Below, one piece after another: positions 18,242 to 26,918 of a DNA stretch of 64,000 bases (position 1 is its first letter; the number at the start of each line of letters is the position of its first letter). The DNA is from CAVWXT01 sp963759115. GTDB lineage: Bacteria > Planctomycetota > Planctomycetia > Pirellulales > Thermoguttaceae. The notes under the pieces are model-generated. The model saw only the letters and a list, made by a program, of their open reading frames with translations. It was not told the DNA's origin and did not search any database. Made by a program: the position numbers and the translations under genes. Location: contig CAVWXT010000005.1 of NCBI GenBank assembly GCA_963759115.1, positions 186,001-250,000 on the forward strand, given 5' to 3'.

Positions 18242-18859
18242 ATGCAACCCGATGATGCCTCCCAAATGCCGCGACGGTCCGGCCTGACGCTGATTGAATT
18301 GCTGGTGGTGATGGCAGTCATCGCCTTCCTGCTGGCCCTTCTCGTGCCGGCCGTTCAGTATGCTCGGGAAGCGGCCCGGCGTGCGTCTTGTCAGAGCAAC
18401 CTTCGGCAACTGAGTCTCGCCATGAAGCAGTATTGCGAGGGCTCTTCCAGAGGACTGCCCGAACCGCCTCCTCCAAACTCGGCGGGCGGCTGGTCAATGG
18501 CCGTCATGCTGTTTACCGAAAATCAATTCGAGGTGGACGAGCTTTCCAAGAATACCTCGCTCGATCCAAGAACCATGAGCCCGGTGGTTCATCGGCGGCC
18601 AGCGATCCTGACGTGCCCCTCCGCTAGCGATCTTGAGAGCACGATCCCGACGATTCCGGCCGGACATTACGTGCTCACCACAAACTCGACTCGAACTTCC
18701 TACTGTCTTGTGGATGCGCCAATTGACTTTCGTGTCCCTTGGGTTGTCAGTCCGGAACTGCCTTACGGCTATTGGAAAGACTACAAGGGGCCGCACGCGG
18801 GCGGTTTCCATGTAGCCACTTGGGACGCAGTCACATTTGTCGACGGCCGAGAGCAATGA
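18242..18859 (+). CDS. DUF1559 prepilin-like protein
   Basis: 205 residues from ATG 18242, after GAGGAGGG. The N-terminus has a type IV prepilin cleavage/methylation motif (SGLTLIELLVVMAVIAFLLALLVPAVQ), the hydrophobic helix used for export and anchoring, followed by AREAARRASCQSNLRQL, the DUF1559 signature. The C-terminal H-x9-DG motif of the family appears as FHVATWDAVTFVDG. At about 205 residues it is shorter than typical DUF1559 proteins (near 300). DUF1559 proteins are expanded in Planctomycetota; their role is unknown but surface-associated. Confidence 0.85.
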   Translation: MQPDDASQMPRRSGLTLIELLVVMAVIAFLLALLVPAVQYAREAARRASCQSNLRQLSLAMKQYCEGSSRGLPEPPPPNSAGGWSMAVMLFTENQFEVDELSKNTSLDPRTMSPVVHRRPAILTCPSASDLESTIPTIPAGHYVLTTNSTRTSYCLVDAPIDFRVPWVVSPELPYGYWKDYKGPHAGGFHVATWDAVTFVDGREQ

Positions 18860-18970
18860 CCCGCGTGTTTCGGGGCGACCCAGGTATGGCGGGACATGCG
18901 GGAGGGGACGAGATAGGATCGTCGGCCGGCATGGAACATGGCACCAGAGCAGGGGCAATTTGAGGCGTTG

Positions 18971-19793
18971 ATGAGCAAGAAGCCGCGTGTTTCGCCGCAG
19001 AATGCGGACTGGTACGACTATCCAAGGTATTACGACATCGCCTTCCAATCGGAAACGCAATTGGAGGCCGATTTCATCGAGGCGGCCTGCCGCAAGTATT
19101 GCCCGCGGCCGGCGCGGCGGCTCTTGGAGCCGGCCTGCGGAACGGGCCGATTGGTGACGGAATTGGCGGCCCGCGGCTACTGCATGACGGGCCTTGATCT
19201 GAGCCGGCCGTCGCTGGATTACCTGGGGCGGCGGCTGGCCCGGCGTGGCCTTCGGGCGGCAATCCTGCGGGCCGACATGGCCGATTTCCGGCTGGCCGCG
19301 CCGGTCGATGCTGCCTTCTGCACGTTCGACAGTTTTCGTCATCTCTTGAGCGAAGAAGCGGCCCGCCGGCACCTGGAATGTGTGGCCGCCAGTCTGCGGC
19401 CCGGCGGAATCTATATCCTCGGCTTCCACCTCTTGCCGCTCGACGCCTCGGAGGAGATGCACCGAGCGTTGGACCGAGCGACGCGGGAGAACGCAAGTCA
19501 CGGTGACGCTCCGCGTGTTGGCCACCGACCGCCGCCGCCGCATCGAGCGGCTCCGCGTCAGCCTCCTTGTGCGCACGGACGGGAAGGAGTTGCGACTGCG
19601 CCACGAGTTCCCCTTTCGCATGTACACGGCCGCCCAGTTCCGCCGCCTGCTCAAACAAGTGCCGTTGCTGGAACTTCGCGACGTGTACGACTTCTGGTAT
19701 GATATCGACGATCCCTTGAGACTGAGCGACGAGCTTTCCGACACGGTGTTCGTTCTGCGGAAGCGAAGCGAGTCCTCACTTCGACGTCTGTAA
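18971..19793 (+). CDS. Class I SAM-dependent methyltransferase, frameshifted
   Basis: Opens with a DWYDYPRYYDIAF motif common in small-molecule methyltransferases. The SAM-binding loop is LLEPACGTGRLVTELAARGY, then GLDLSRPSL, an acidic DMADF and a FDSFRHLL post-motif. The frame breaks near 19460 and continues with ERWT...GRTQVTVTLRVL and RMYTAAQFRRLL in another frame, giving about 270 residues. ATG 18971 is favoured by a GAGG site; ATG 18938 is possible. The substrate cannot be predicted. Confidence 0.8.
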
Positions 19794-19805
19794 TGGCTCT
19801 GGTAT

Positions 19806-20111
19806 ATGCGTGATTCGATGAACAGGATCGTCACGGGGCTGCACATAGTGTCGATGTTCGTTGCATTCTCCCTCGTCGGTTTCCTGTTCCTATACCCAAT
19901 CCCAAGAACATCGTCGCAGGCGCCTCTGTGGCTTCGGGTTGTGGTGTGGAATCTCACCGTTCTGGCCGCCGTGGGTACGGTCAGCGGCTTCGGATCAATG
20001 TGCATGAGAAAGGGACCGTCGGAAAGCATCCTTCTGGCGATTTCCACAGTCGCCGCCTTTTTCCTCCTGATCTTCTCGTGTGCTGGGGCTGGTGTCAACT
20101 TATGCCATTAG
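19806..20111 (+). CDS. Small integral membrane protein
   Basis: 101 residues with three hydrophobic helices (LHIVSMFVAFSLVGFLFLYP, VVVWNLTVLAAVGTVSGF, ILLAISTVAAFFLLIFSC). No family recognised and no informative neighbours; it follows the methyltransferase by 13 bp. An alternative start is ATG 19818. Confidence 0.5.
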   Translation: MRDSMNRIVTGLHIVSMFVAFSLVGFLFLYPIPRTSSQAPLWLRVVVWNLTVLAAVGTVSGFGSMCMRKGPSESILLAISTVAAFFLLIFSCAGAGVNLCH

Positions 20112-20142
20112 CCTTCAGGATTGAGGATTTCTCCACAAAGTT

Positions 20143-21684
20143 TCATGCGGCTAGTGCGTTAAGTTGTTGAAGTGTTGCGGTTTGTGCAACAAGCAGAGCA
20201 CTTGCTATTTTTCGACCTTTGGGCGTGACATGGTAACGACGTTGACCCTTAATTTTGCGGATCAAGCCGTGTGCGCGCAACAATCGCAGTCGATAACTGA
20301 CACGCGAAGCGATGCGGGAACGTTCGCCTTGGTCCGCACGACGGCCCGGATACAATCGGGTTGCGATGTCACGGTTAGTGAAACCATCGGCGATGTACTC
20401 TCCGCGCGTAACCGCCTCCAAGAGTGTGCGGTCTTCATCCGACCAGGGACGAAGGGCGCGACAACGGGTCCCATTACGCCGCACGGGGCGACAAATGGGG
20501 GTCACAAGGTCGCTCAAAGACGTAGTGGTGTCCAGTGTCGCCAGCGCCTCGGCATAGCGGCGATTGACCTGTTCCGAAACCTCCGCCCGGCGATGAAGGT
20601 CTGCCACGCTCTTGCGCAACGGTCGCCATGCCTTCGCACCTTGTGGATCGCCCTGGGCGGTGCGAAAAACACGAAACTGCTTCGGTTGGCTGATCGTGGT
20701 TTCAATCCGCAGGACCGAGCCAGCCTTGTCGTACGCCTTCACCGTATTGCCTCCCAGATGATGTTTGATGCGGACGCCTTCATGTCGGCGGAGATTGGCG
20801 TCCACTTCGCCCTGGAAGGAGCGACGCTTGCTCATAAAACGCAAGATGTCGTCGCAACTCAAGGCGGTCATCGCACCGCGAATCAACGGCCGATAGAGGG
20901 CCTGCAGGCTGGCCGGCGAATCGAAACAAACGTCGGTCGCCCATTCCGTCTGGAACGCCGTCCAGTACACCTCCGGGCCGTTCAACCGCTGTCGATAGCC
21001 GGGACACAACCGCGCCAGAACTCGGTCCAACGAGCGAATCCAGCGATGGCATTGCATCCGGTTCATCAATTTTTGGGCGGAGTCGAAGTCTTCAATCCAG
21101 GGGAAACAGTTGTCGTGGCGGCGGTAGGTGATCCCCCGGCGATCCAAACGGCGGGCAAGCCACTCGCGCCCATTGATCCAGACTTGTACGCCGTAGGGCA
21201 ACCAGGTCTGCAAGCGAGCGCCCATCAGGCCGAACTCGCCGTCCAGCCAGTATTTGTAGAGGTGCAGGCATTTGGTCCGTTCCCGCCGCAGTTCGAGCCT
21301 CTTGTTTTGCCGGTTGCCGCGAATCCGGTAGGTGTCGCACGGCTCCAGACACGTCAGTACGCAGACCAAGCCTTCGGATACGGGATTTTCCCGGAGAATG
21401 TCGCGGGCCAGTTCGTCTTTGCGAACGCCGGAGGCGCCAAGATAACGGATTGGTCGGCGGCGACGTTCCGCTTCCGCCAAGCAAGCGAGTTTCATCGCCT
21501 CACTGGTGGCCAACGCCCATTGCGAAAACTCGGTGAGCCGAATCCCCATGTGCAACAACCACTTGAGCATGCCGTCAACGAACATAAACAACGGACAACA
21601 GCCCCGAAACACCAAGCGATCCCAACCTTTCAACACGCCAATGACACGCGATGGGTCTTGTGCTAAAATCAGACTGTTCTTCAT
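20143..21684 (-). CDS. 513-residue protein of an uncharacterised, probably mobile, family
   Basis: Intact. The N-terminal 330 residues contain distinctive blocks such as MLKWLLHMGIRLTEF, CLEPCDTYRIRGNRQNKRL, WINGREWLARRLDRRGI, CFPWIEDFDSAQKLMNRM and GVRIKHHLGGNTVKAYDKAG. The C-terminal 100 residues form a winged-helix-like domain (RLRLLRAHGLIRKIKGQRRYHVTPKGRKI). I recall close relatives as multi-copy hypothetical proteins in planctomycetes and other phyla, which suggests a mobile element, but there is no recognised DDE, HUH or recombinase motif. The start codon abuts a stable leader hairpin. No clear terminal repeats or target duplication could be assigned. Confidence 0.65.
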   Translation of the reverse strand: MKNSLILAQDPSRVIGVLKGWDRLVFRGCCPLFMFVDGMLKWLLHMGIRLTEFSQWALATSEAMKLACLAEAERRRRPIRYLGASGVRKDELARDILRENPVSEGLVCVLTCLEPCDTYRIRGNRQNKRLELRRERTKCLHLYKYWLDGEFGLMGARLQTWLPYGVQVWINGREWLARRLDRRGITYRRHDNCFPWIEDFDSAQKLMNRMQCHRWIRSLDRVLARLCPGYRQRLNGPEVYWTAFQTEWATDVCFDSPASLQALYRPLIRGAMTALSCDDILRFMSKRRSFQGEVDANLRRHEGVRIKHHLGGNTVKAYDKAGSVLRIETTISQPKQFRVFRTAQGDPQGAKAWRPLRKSVADLHRRAEVSEQVNRRYAEALATLDTTTSLSDLVTPICRPVRRNGTRCRALRPWSDEDRTLLEAVTRGEYIADGFTNRDIATRLYPGRRADQGERSRIASRVSYRLRLLRAHGLIRKIKGQRRYHVTPKGRKIASALLVAQTATLQQLNALAA

Positions 21685-21735
21685 GGGTATCCTTGCCTTT
21701 CAGTGCGGGTTTTGCCAAAAACCGCAAGGATACCC
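21685..21735 (-). promoter_or_regulatory. Leader hairpin sequestering the ribosome-binding site of the 513-aa gene
   Basis: On the minus strand, GGGTATCCTTGC (21735-21724) pairs perfectly with GCAAGGATACCC (21696-21685), and the second arm touches the ATG. The likely Shine-Dalgarno (AAGGA) lies within that arm. An inner GCGGTTTTT/AAAACCCGC pairing extends the structure. Translation would require the stem to open, so this could be a cis-acting switch. Confidence 0.7.
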
Positions 21736-21823
21736 TTTTTTATCCCCCTTGGCTGCGGCTACGCCGCGCTAGGATGAACGGAACGTAGTGTTGGGACGAC
21801 CATGCTACGCCGCTGCCTCATTG

Positions 21824-23488
21824 GGCTCTTCCGGTTCTGGGTGCGAACGCCGCACAAACCCGAGGCTCAACAATAGCGGCCGTTATACTACGCGCGACGG
21901 TTGCTTGAACGCCCCAGGCACGTAATTCTCGCCATATTAGCCCCCCCCACAAGAATATAGTGCAACAGGGATTGCGAGCGTAAGTGCTTGTCCGGGAACA
22001 TGTTCCGCCGCCTCCTCCCTGCTGGCGCCGATTTCGCGAGTTGGGAAGGTTGCTGTTGGCCCAGGTCGCCCGCGGCGTTACCTTGCTCAAGCGGCGGCGG
22101 TCGGACCAACGCGGTTGTTGCCTTCGCCCCGTCGCAGAAGACACCGCCAACCAAGGAGGCCACGGATGGCTCAGGTCGAGGTCAAAGTGAAGTTGGATTT
22201 GCCGCCGGGTGTGGAACTGTTGGGATACGAGCGCTCGCGCGACGGGCACGGCTTCGAGGTCAAGTTCCCCCTGCCCGACTCTTGCCGTTGTGAGCAGTGC
22301 GGCCACGAAGAGCCGTCCACCTACGAGTACAAGAACACCGTCTATGTGGTCCGCGACCTGGACCTGTGGGGTCAGCCGAGCTTCCTGATCTTCCAGCCCT
22401 GCTTCCATCGTTGCTCGCGCTGTGGGCATCGCCAGGAGCATTTCGCCCCCTTCAAGCGGAAGAAGGTGCTGTACACGTACCGCTTCGAGGAATACGTGCT
22501 GCGGATGCTCATCGGCAGCAACGAAGAAGAGGTGGCCGCGCGGCTGGGCATCTCGGCGGAGACCGTGGAACTGATCGTCGAGAACCAGTTGAAGGACAAC
22601 AAGCGGATCGACCCGGCACGGGTCATCAAGCACGTGGGCATGGACGAAATCAGCCTCAAGAAGCGGCACAAGTTGTACGTGACGGTGATGACGGACTTGA
22701 CCGACCCGGAGTCGCCGAAGGTGCTGGCGGTGGCCCGCGGGCGCGACACGGCAGCGGCCCTCGAATGCCTGGGGAAATTGACGCCCGAGCAGCGCCGCGG
22801 TGGAAACGCACCGCGTGGACATGGGGAAGGTCTACGGCCCGGTCTGCAACGAGCAACTTCGCAACAGCCGGTTGGTGGTGGACCGGTTCCACGTGGCCAA
22901 GCAGTTCAACGAGGTGGTGGATGAGTTGCGAAAAAAAAAGCACGCGGAAGCACAAGGCCCAGTTGTCCAAAGCCGAGCAGAAACGGTTCCGCTCGCTGAT
23001 GTGGGAGTTCCGCCGCGACCCGAAGGATCTGAAGCCCGAGGAACGCGAGTCGCTGGATCGGCTGTTCGTCGAGTTGCCTGTGTTGAAGGACGTGTATGAC
23101 GTGCGCGTGCGGTTCAAGGAGATCTTCGACACCGCGCCGGATCGCGCCACAGCGGAACAGCAGTTGGCCGAACTCCGCGCGCGGACCGAAGCGCTGGGGC
23201 TGGACTTCGCCAAGTTCTGGACAACCTACGACAACTGGAAGACGGGCATCCTGAACTACTTCGACGGGCGGTACACCAGCGCGGCGGTTGAAGGTATCAA
23301 CAACAAGGCCCGCGTCATCACCAAACGCTGCTACGGCGTGAAGTCAGCCGACACGCTCTGGAACCGGCTGCTCCTGGACTTGAACCGGGCGTCGGAAGCC
23401 GCCGGGCGGACCATCGCCGAGCTACGCGAGATCGTCCGTGGCCTGAAGGCTGAATTTCTCGCGTTCTGCACCTAAAACCGGAAGAGCC
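21824..23488 (+). mobile_element. ISL3-family insertion sequence with exact 8-bp target duplication
   Basis: Inverted repeats start GGCTCTTCCGGTT at 21824 and end with AACCGGAAGAGCC at 23488, extending imperfectly to about 26 bp. CCTCATTG flanks both sides (21816-21823 and 23489-23496), the 8-bp duplication expected of ISL3. Length is 1665 bp. It landed between the upstream DNA and the leader of the nitrilase-like gene, about 20 bp before that gene's start. The intact duplication implies a fairly recent event. Confidence 0.9.
22166..23475 (+). CDS. ISL3-family transposase, frameshifted
   Basis: Starts at ATG 22166 after AAGGAGG. The N-terminal zinc-finger region has CRCEQCGHEE and CFHRCSRCGHRQEHF, then a helix-turn-helix (EEVAARLGISAETVELIVE) and the first catalytic block VGMDEISLKKRHKLYVTVMTD. 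The frame breaks near 22795 (missing base in GCGCCGCG) and near 22935 (A-run), with NSRLVVDRFHVAKQFNEVVD and AVEGINNKARVITKRCYGVKS following in other frames. About 435 residues when joined, normal for ISL3. Given the perfect ends and target duplication, sequence error is as likely as decay. Confidence 0.85.
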
Positions 23489-23514
23489 CCTCATTGGGAG
23501 GGGGAGAAACTGAA

Positions 23515-24906
23515 ATGACGCTATCATTCCGTTTGATCTTGGCCGGTTTTCTCTGGATCTTCATTCTCGCATGGGGGCCGTTCGCCCGCGGCGAGGAGAA
23601 CCTCGTTCGCAATCCGGATTTCGCCACCTCCGGCGAAAACGGCCTGCCGGCGAATTGGTCGAAATGGGGACCACTCTTGGAATCGACTGCGTGCCAGATG
23701 CGGATCGTTCCCGGCGGATTGCTGATGCACGGCGGCCAGGAGCCGTTCGCCGTGGGCGGGGTCTGGCAACACGTACGGGGAATTCAGGGCGAGAAAGCCT
23801 ATGCGGTCGACGTCGTCTGCAAGCCGGAGAACATCAAGAGCCCTTATCGCTCGGTGATCGTGCGCGTCAACTGGAGCAAGGCGGGCAAGCAGCTTCCGGA
23901 AGAAACCATGATGTTGGTGCGCGGGCCGGTGGCGTTCGAGGGCAAGCTGCGGTTTCAGGACGTGTTGGTCGCCCCTGCCGGGGCCGACGCGATGCATTTG
24001 TCGCTCGAATTGAAGTGGCCCCAGGGCGGTTCGGTGTGTTGGGAGCGCGTCGGCGTTCACCCGACCGCGCCCCGCCGCCGCGAAAGGTCAAGATCGGGAC
24101 CGTCTATCTCCGGCCCAGCAACAGCACGCCGGAGCGGAACATGGACCTGTTTTGCCAGCAGATCGACGCGGCGGGCAAGCTGGGCCTCGACATCGTCTGC
24201 CTGCCCGAAAAGTTCACCAAGATCGGCACGACGAAGAACGATGCGGAACTGGCCCATCCCGTCCCCGGCGCCGATACCGAGCGGTTGGGGGCCGCCGCCA
24301 AGCGAAACCACATCTGGGTCGTGGCCAGCCTCTGCGAGATCGACGGCGGACGCCTCTACAACGCCGGCGTGCTGATCGACCGCGACGGCCAATTGAAGGG
24401 CAAGTATCGCAAGGTACACCTGCCGCTGGGCGAGTGGAAGAGCGGCGTTGTGCCGGGCAACGAGTACCCCGTGTTCGAGACCGATTTTGGCAAGGTTGCC
24501 ATTCAGATTTGCTACGACTGGTTCTTCCCGGAAATCGCCGCCATCTGGGGGCTCAAGGGTGCGGAGATCGTCTTCGCGCCACCTGGGGCACCACGTTTCC
24601 CGACGGGCCCGACCAGTTGGACCAGGGAGAAACGGTGTTTCGCCTCCGCGCCTTCGAGAACGGGTTCTACCTGGTCCCCTCGGTCTACGACGGCAACAGC
24701 ATGGTCATCAATCCGCTGGGCAAGATCATTGCCTCGAACAAGGGTCAGAGCGGAGTGTTCTGGTGCGAGGTCGATCTGAACCGCCGTGAGCCGACCCGGA
24801 CCTGGGCGAGTGGCACGCGGTCGTGCCGCGGGATCGAATGCCGGAAACGTATGGACCGCTGCTGGCGAACCCGAAAGAGGCCGACATACGGAGCGCCGAT
24901 CATTGA
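23515..24906 (+). CDS. Secreted nitrilase-superfamily (C-N hydrolase), frameshifted
   Basis: Residues 1-27 are a signal peptide (LILAGFLWIFILAWGPFARG). Residues about 30-180 form a carbohydrate-binding-like beta domain (LVRNPDFATSGENGLPANW). Then comes the nitrilase domain with the Glu-Lys-Cys triad: CLPEKF, KYRKVHLP and IQICYDWFFPE. The frame breaks near 24065, 24590 and 24800; each part connects to family sequence (KIGTVYLRP, TVFRLRAFENGFYLVPSVYDG, then the C-terminus ending at 24906). Likely hydrolyses an amide or nitrile outside the cytoplasm; substrate unknown. The ISL3 element lies just upstream and may have separated it from its promoter. Confidence 0.8.
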
Positions 24907-25565
24907 GCCTCGGGTTGGCCCATCTTCGCGAATAGCTCCCGCAGCGGCAACTCGAAACCGGGCAGCACGTCGCCGCCAGAGAGGCTTTGAGACTCGCTGA
25001 TCTCCATGCACTGCTGTTCGCTCGTGTAGCATTTGGCAGAACGCGTGCCCGGATCAATGTACCACACCAGCCGCACGCCGGCCGTGAAATAGTCGTGCAG
25101 CTTCCGCTGCATCTCTCGCTCCGTGTTGCTCTCGGAGAGCACCTCAATCGCCAAATCAGGGGCCAGGGCCGGAATCGGCTCGCGGGGAAGCTGCCGGTTG
25201 GGGAATCGCGCCCAGGCGATGAAGCAGACATCGGGGATTCGCACCTGCTCGGGCAGAATCCGGAGCGTGCCCGATTCGCCCAGGACAATGCCCAGGTCGT
25301 GTGCATCGACAAAGGCCCCGAGAATCTGAATGATCCGCACCGCGATCAGCGATTCAAAATAGCCTATGGTCTTCTCCACCAGAACGCCGTCGATCAGTTC
25401 GCAAATCCGGCCCGTATGCCCCTCGGCCTTGAGCACGTCGCTTTCGGTGGCCGTGCCGGGCAGAGGGTGCAGGCGAATCCGCTCCAGGGGGATTTCCCCC
25501 AAGTGCGTCCACATGTCGGCGAGCGTCCAATCGGTCGGCAGGACGCTGGGAGTGACGGTGGCCAT
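24900..25565 (-). CDS. Uma2-family (DUF820) endonuclease-like protein
   Basis: 221 residues from ATG 25565 (MATVTPSVLP); a longer frame to 25613 adds 16 unconserved residues. Conserved Uma2 blocks: ICELIDGVLVEKTIGYFES, VRIPDVCFIAW, PDLAIEVLSESNTEREMQRKLHDYFTAGVRLVWYIDPG. This is the PD-(D/E)xK-like restriction-endonuclease fold, abundant in cyanobacteria and planctomycetes. True activity is unknown. Convergent with the nitrilase gene, overlapping its last 7 bases. Confidence 0.88.
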   Translation of the reverse strand: MATVTPSVLPTDWTLADMWTHLGEIPLERIRLHPLPGTATESDVLKAEGHTGRICELIDGVLVEKTIGYFESLIAVRIIQILGAFVDAHDLGIVLGESGTLRILPEQVRIPDVCFIAWARFPNRQLPREPIPALAPDLAIEVLSESNTEREMQRKLHDYFTAGVRLVWYIDPGTRSAKCYTSEQQCMEISESQSLSGGDVLPGFELPLRELFAKMGQPEAQ

Positions 25566-25713
25566 GGCGGAACCTCTTGCAAAGTGGCTGATACCCCTCT
25601 TATTGTGGAGCACGGTTGGCCGGCTGTCAAGGTTCCCCCCGCCGCGTCAGACTCGACTGAACTTGCCTGGCCTCGGCAACCGATGCTATCGGTAGCCTCG
25701 TCGCGCAATAGAT

Positions 25714-25796
25714 CGGAAAAAGGGGGACAGGCCCGGTTTGCCGCACAGCGGCCCTTTGGGTGCTTCGCACAAACCGGGCCTGTCCCCCTTTTTCCG
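25714..25796. repeat. Long stem-loop repeat, GGGGGACAGG family, copy 1
   Basis: Perfect 27-bp arms (25714-25740 and 25770-25796) enclose a 29-base loop. Each arm holds an AAAAAGGGGGACAGGCC core. The loop is the reverse complement of the copy 2 loop at 42 kb apart from one base. It lies 30 bp upstream of the protein kinase gene. Confidence 0.92.
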
Positions 25797-25826
25797 TCCA
25801 ACGGTTCTTTTCCCGCGCAACATCGA

Positions 25827-26756
25827 ATGACCCCGACTCTGCTGACACCGATCGGCAACGCGGCCCTTGCGCCCGTCGTGAACCTGGCAAAATCTCGCTG
25901 TCGCGTAGGACAGTGGGAGTTGGTCGAGTTTGCCGCCTTGGGCAGCCTGGCAAGGATCTATCGGGCGCGGCCGGCGGGGGCTCCGGCGGATCAGCCGGCC
26001 ACCTATGCCGTGAAAATGCTCCGCCCCAACTGGCAAGACGATCCTCACGCCATCCGGCTGCTGCAGCGCGAGGCGTTGGTGGGGCAGAGCGTCTCGCACC
26101 CCCACTTGGTGCCCGTCCTGACCGCGGCCGTACTCGAACCGCCGCGGTTGCTGGTGATGCCCTGGCTGGAGGGCGCTTCGCTCTCTGCCCGGCTGGCGGC
26201 CGGCGAGGAATTCGACGTGCCGGCGGCCCTCTGGATCGCCCGGCAGACGGCCGAAGCCCTCGATGCCTTGCACGCGGCGGGCTGGATGCACGGCGACGTG
26301 TCGTCGGGCAATATCCAGGTTTCGCCCACCGGGCACGTCACGCTGTTGGACCTGAACTTCGCCCGCCGCCCCGGCGAAACCGGCTCGGCCGTCGACCGCC
26401 CGGTGATGGGCACGCCCAGCTATCTCGCGCCGGAGTATCTTACCTCGACTCTCCGCGCCGACGTCCGTAGCGACATCTACAGCCTGGGCGCAGTGCTGTT
26501 TGAGCTTCTTGCGGGGCGATTGCCATTTTCGGGCAAGGCGCTGGCGGAGTTGGCCACGCAGCACCGGCAGGCCGCCGTGCCCGACTTGGGCCGGCTGGCG
26601 CCGCACGTGTCCCGCGAGGTCGCGCAACTGGTGCGTCGGATGCTGGCCAAAGAGCCGCTTCGCCGTCCCCAATCGCCCTGCGAGTTGATCGACCGCCTGG
26701 CTGCCTTGGAGATCGCCACGTTTTCGCAGCGGGTCGTCAACTGCGGCGGGCGCTGA
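25827..26756 (+). CDS. Serine/threonine protein kinase (Hanks-type), short form
   Basis: 309 residues, essentially a kinase domain without membrane segment or sensor. Blocks: ATP-lysine in TYAVKMLRPN, catalytic loop MHGDVSSGNIQV (HRD becomes HGD, with D and N retained), DFG replaced by DLN in LLDLNFARR, activation-segment GTPSYLAPEYL, and DIYSLGAVLFELLAGRLPF. The ATP-binding glycine loop (FAALGSLARIYRA) is weak. It therefore may be a low-activity kinase, but the key lysine and aspartates are present. Cytoplasmic. It lies between a stem-loop repeat and the sugar transporter. Confidence 0.88.
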   Translation: MTPTLLTPIGNAALAPVVNLAKSRCRVGQWELVEFAALGSLARIYRARPAGAPADQPATYAVKMLRPNWQDDPHAIRLLQREALVGQSVSHPHLVPVLTAAVLEPPRLLVMPWLEGASLSARLAAGEEFDVPAALWIARQTAEALDALHAAGWMHGDVSSGNIQVSPTGHVTLLDLNFARRPGETGSAVDRPVMGTPSYLAPEYLTSTLRADVRSDIYSLGAVLFELLAGRLPFSGKALAELATQHRQAAVPDLGRLAPHVSREVAQLVRRMLAKEPLRRPQSPCELIDRLAALEIATFSQRVVNCGGR

Positions 26757-26767
26757 GGCGTGGGACA

Positions 26768-26821
26768 GGTTGGCAACCTGTCTCAGCCGGTTGGCAACCT
26801 CTCCCAACAGGTTGGCAACCT
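26768..26821. repeat. Three GGTTGGCAACCT palindromes at exact 21-bp spacing
   Basis: Identical 12-bp palindrome-containing cores begin at 26768, 26789 and 26810. The period is two helical turns. They sit between the kinase stop and the sugar-porter start. A related GGTTGGCAGCCTGTCC hairpin follows the RNase P RNA, which favours a repeat family over a dedicated operator. Confidence 0.85.
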
Positions 26822-26918
26822 GTCCTACGACTACCCACAGCCGCCGGTGCGATTGACAAACGGCCCCCCCTCCGGTACGCTTGCGGTCTGTTCTCCCACC
26901 AAACGAGAGGATGCCAAC

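Noticed and set aside
20164..21666. 500-aa plus-strand frame opposite the 513-aa gene
   Set aside because: Nearly the same length as the minus-strand gene, but lacks coherent secondary structure and a ribosome site; the minus frame has conserved motifs and the leader hairpin.
26764..26830. CRISPR array from three regular repeats
   Set aside because: The units are 12 bp with 9-bp gaps and palindromic; too short for repeats/spacers and no cas genes are present.
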